Shown piece after piece: positions 63,601 through 64,000 of a DNA stretch of 64,000 nt. The position numbers and the translations under genes are program-made. The stretch is from assembly GCF_000003815.2 (NCBI RefSeq), contig NC_049979.1, positions 13,920,850 through 13,984,849 of the forward strand, given 5' to 3'. Source of the DNA: Branchiostoma floridae. Its lineage: Eukaryota > Chordata > Leptocardii > Amphioxiformes > Branchiostomatidae. The notes under the pieces were generated by a model that worked only from the letters and a program-made list of their open reading frames with translations, was not told where the DNA came from and made no database searches. Within the stretch, counting starts at the first letter, position 1. Each line of letters opens with the position of its first letter.

Positions 63601-64000
63601 AAACACCTCAGTGTCCACTGTCCATGAAAGCAATAAAAGAAAGAGATCAGCAAAATCCCTTTTCTGACATCTGACTGCTTCAATCTGAGTTGATTGCAGA
63701 CCATCAGTCTACTTGAGAAAAGTTTGAAGGAATGTCAAACAAAATCACACGCAAAAATTGAATCTTGGTGCCAATAAGAAAGTAGAGTTTGATGTGACAA
63801 TGACTTTTGATTTTGTACAAGAGATACTATTTAAAAACCTGTCCTTATAAATTGGTTGGTAACTACTAGCAATGCTTACCTCAGCTTGATCTGGAGGTGC
63901 GAATGGATCTGTTGATGTGCGCACAATGTAGACCTCATACCGCAGGATCTCCCCCCTGGACTGGGTCACATCTGGCTCCTGCCAGGTCACATTCAGCTGG
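29249..64000 (-). CDS. USH2A: Usherin, 3' part (45 exons; 5' end beyond the window)
   Basis: This is a large type I membrane protein. In vertebrates usherin forms the extracellular links of photoreceptor periciliary membranes and hair-cell stereocilia, and its tail binds the PDZ proteins whirlin and harmonin. Here 45 exons with canonical GT-AG sites and matching phases give 3,868 codons plus stop; the frame enters at 63999. Order: FN3 modules, two laminin G domains inside a split FN3, about 13 FN3, a Cys-pair module, FN3, a 12-FN3 exon, two more FN3, transmembrane helix, tail ending DTHL. This architecture plus the DTHL end is specific to usherin. The laminin N-terminal and laminin-EGF domains expected of the full protein are not here, so the first exon shown is internal. 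Exons are given in the block entries. Splice boundaries were set by hand and could be off at a few weak sites (for example the acceptor at 30674). Confidence 0.95.
31035..32708 (-). other. USH2A: Usherin membrane-proximal FN3 exons
   Basis: Exons 32461-32708, 32059-32282, 31483-31659 and 31035-31112. They complete the last module of the giant exon and add YLTWDYPDNRNGIINRFQL and VHVDWSDAFSLNGYLEEYVL, then VYIIRVEVRTTQGQAS and a short linker before the membrane. The acceptor of the 32059-32282 exon has a pure C tract as its pyrimidine tract. Confidence 0.9.
33038..36309 (-). other. USH2A: Usherin giant exon with twelve FN3 modules (3,272 nt)
   Basis: One uninterrupted frame encodes about 1,090 residues. 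Twelve FN3 B-C hairpins follow each other: VYWSEPGRPNGIITHYQL, AEWDIPAEPNGIIQNYFI, ISWEPPLQANGEITRYQV, ISWEPPTTPNGEISQYIV, LSWDEPTEPNGAITEYLI, LTWTRPVNPNGRIIRYEV, IKWTAPATPNGVIVSYQL, ATWSYPRILNGEINNFEL, VTWDEPLYPNGVIRRYEV, AEWMPPAFPNGIIRNYTL, ASWGAPSNPRGIITEYRL and, incomplete, VNIAPPARPNGDIVKYDI. Acceptor tgatttttcag, donor GGG|GTATGT. All other exons of the gene here are 78-442 nt. Confidence 0.95.
36775..38604 (-). other. USH2A: Usherin FN3 exons between the Cys-rich module and the giant exon
   Basis: Exons 38407-38604, 37745-37917, 37210-37423 and 36775-36882. They encode NLAWDEPGKPN|GAIIRYSLL, SITWGEPGQPNGIIREYRL and LDPYTEYSYSLTACTAAGC. Phases run 1-0-1-1 and join the 3.27-kb exon as G|AG (Glu). 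Confidence 0.9.
37481..37552 (-). pseudogene. Decayed copy of an usherin FN3 exon start, inside an intron
   Basis: This intronic stretch matches 42634-42705, the 5' part of usherin exon 42487-42696, at about 61 of 71 positions by hand count, including the ctcttaag acceptor. The copy would read VVNLESGVKKYDLRYTGGGM against VVDLQGGVQRYDLRYTGGGM in the real exon. After that the similarity stops. It stays in frame with the exon at 37210-37423. Confidence 0.7.
38871..40864 (-). other. USH2A: Usherin cysteine-pair-rich module
   Basis: Exons 40485-40864, 39891-40078, 39329-39549 and 38871-39028, about 315 residues. Adjacent-Cys motifs recur: DCCDGTLYN, YECCNTSY, VCCGGQL, QCCGGQY, ICCPSPD, ACCGDVPFY, QCCGGSM, TCCGGEE, FCCGNSY, RCCESD, QCCGLN, SCCNNVGY. 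The spacing suggests about a dozen small CC-centred repeats, each probably a compact disulfide unit. The next exon (38407-38604) resumes FN3 with DNGLEPYTQYEYQV, so the module sits inside an FN3. I do not know a named Pfam family for it. Confidence 0.85.
44163..44222 (-). other. Possible 60-nt cassette exon of usherin
   Basis: Between exons 44608-45049 and 43632-43853 lies a stretch bounded by ctctctacag and GAG|GTAGCA. It is 60 nt long, in the matching phase 1, and encodes a Ser-rich insert with two Cys (SSRKNSSSACSLSQPTCTSR) in the linker between two FN3 modules. The neighbouring exons also join correctly without it. Confidence 0.3.
45050..48145 (-). other. Usherin intron, about 3.1 kb
   Basis: No exon was found. 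Near its 5' end it carries a dispersed-repeat fragment at about 47.37-47.60 kb ending TTTTTCATGGAGGTAA, the right terminus of the family seen at 16.74 kb. The remainder is AT-rich unique-looking sequence. Confidence 0.6.
49141..54463 (-). other. Usherin intron, about 5.3 kb, the longest in the window
   Basis: The only feature of note is the possible alternative first exon at 49533-49699. A TA microsatellite lies near 53757-53774. The other open frames are short, AT-rich and lack splice context. Confidence 0.6.
49533..49699 (-). other. Possible alternative first exon of usherin with hydrophobic N-terminus
   Basis: An ATG at 49699 opens 55 codons beginning MSFKVSLSFALTLVFVLLLF, a strong signal or signal-anchor segment, followed by a hydrophilic stretch with a glycosylation site (NSTD). 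It ends at a good donor, AACAG|GTAAAAG, in phase 2. The next usherin exon downstream (49001-49140) requires exactly phase 2, so splicing would give a shortened, in-frame usherin. It could instead start an unrelated nested gene or be chance. Confidence 0.35.
57378..57500. repeat. Long imperfect foldback hairpin in an usherin intron
   Basis: GGTGTATTC near 57382 pairs with GAATACACC near 57490, and the arms stay complementary with interruptions toward a centre near 57438 (CCAGCCTGACC...GGATCGCCCGACGGCC against GGCTGGAGGGTGATCCGACCC...GGGCTGGG). It is much GC-richer than the flanking intron and probably part of a non-autonomous mobile element that extends to about 57.78 kb. Confidence 0.5.
60096..60545 (-). 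mobile_element. 5'-truncated non-LTR retrotransposon, 3' end
   Basis: A - strand frame ending at 60193 matches the usual end of non-LTR reverse transcriptase ORFs: MMYKMTNKLVDVPTDKYLIP, then FKNSYFPRTIVDWNLLSPS and LDSFKERL. A short 3' UTR and a tail of GATACA repeats near 60100-60118 follow. Only the C-terminal part is present, as expected from 5' truncation. It lies in an intron in the same orientation as usherin. The clade (CR1/L2-like or similar) is not certain. Confidence 0.75.
61951..62020 (-). repeat. tRNA-like sequence with A and B boxes (tRNA pseudogene or SINE head)
   Basis: On the - strand, TAGCGCAGTGG (62013-62003) matches the Pol III A box and GGTTCGAATCT (61971-61961) the B box. 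The T arm CCCGG-TTCGAAT-CTGGG forms a good stem, and an oligo-T tract follows at 61949-61943. The acceptor arms do not pair and the anticodon arm is ambiguous, so it is not a functional tRNA. Confidence 0.55.
62124..62152. repeat. Perfect 13-bp hairpin
   Basis: GCATTTTGCGACT, a GCA loop, then AGTCGCAAAATGC, its exact reverse complement. It stands about 100 bp from the tRNA-like sequence in the same intron. Confidence 0.85.
62939..64000 (-). other. USH2A: Usherin FN3 modules before the laminin G pair
   Basis: Exons 63880-64000 (open at the right edge), 63426-63570 and 62939-63169. They encode VTWQEPDVTQSRGEILRYEV, then YSQQRFRITACNSVGCVDSS, and the first half of the next FN3 (VTWSPPTQLNGPAPNYELHR). 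That FN3 does not finish: after PPQVFKGTYFPGAGYRRF the chain passes straight into laminin G domain 1. Confidence 0.9.

Overview
The window reads as a piece of an invertebrate chordate genome, most likely amphioxus (Branchiostoma). This is an inference from gene content and gene style: a near vertebrate-like usherin gene with many short GT-AG introns, secreted cystatin genes with three-exon modules, and dispersed non-autonomous repeats. No gene could be supported on the + strand. Four genes lie on the - strand, and one 100-N assembly gap sits at 5297-5396.

Right part (about 29.2 kb to the right edge): the 3' portion of a usherin (USH2A) orthologue. I traced 45 coding exons whose splice phases agree throughout and which sum to 3,868 codons plus a stop. 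From N to C they encode fibronectin III (FN3) modules, two laminin G domains, about 13 more FN3 modules, a cysteine-pair-rich module, further FN3 modules (twelve of them carried by one 3.27-kb exon), a transmembrane helix and a cytoplasmic tail ending in the PDZ-binding motif DTHL. The laminin N-terminal and EGF-like part must lie beyond base 64000.

Middle (20.4-26.8 kb): two secreted cystatin-family genes. The right-hand one has seven exons and three cystatin-like domains (393 aa). The left-hand one has three exons and one domain (147 aa). All their introns are phase 0 and fall at the same places in every domain.

Left part (3.3-11.1 kb): a third cystatin-family gene, and the most unusual object here. 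Two cystatin domains are built from the same exon plan, but the linker between them has grown into a coding minisatellite of more than 30 Gln/Gly/Lys-rich units followed by a Ser/Tyr repeat. The assembly gap falls inside this array and breaks the reading frame, almost certainly artificially. The combination suggests a protease-inhibitor-fold protein carrying a crosslinkable or adhesive tail; that function is hypothesis only.

The remaining sequence is introns, intergenic DNA and dispersed repeats: a family ending in TTTCATGGAGGT, two foldback or terminal-inverted-repeat elements, a non-LTR retrotransposon 3' end and a tRNA-like relic. Usherin introns also hold a possible alternative first exon with a hydrophobic N-terminus, a possible 60-nt cassette exon and a decayed copy of another exon.
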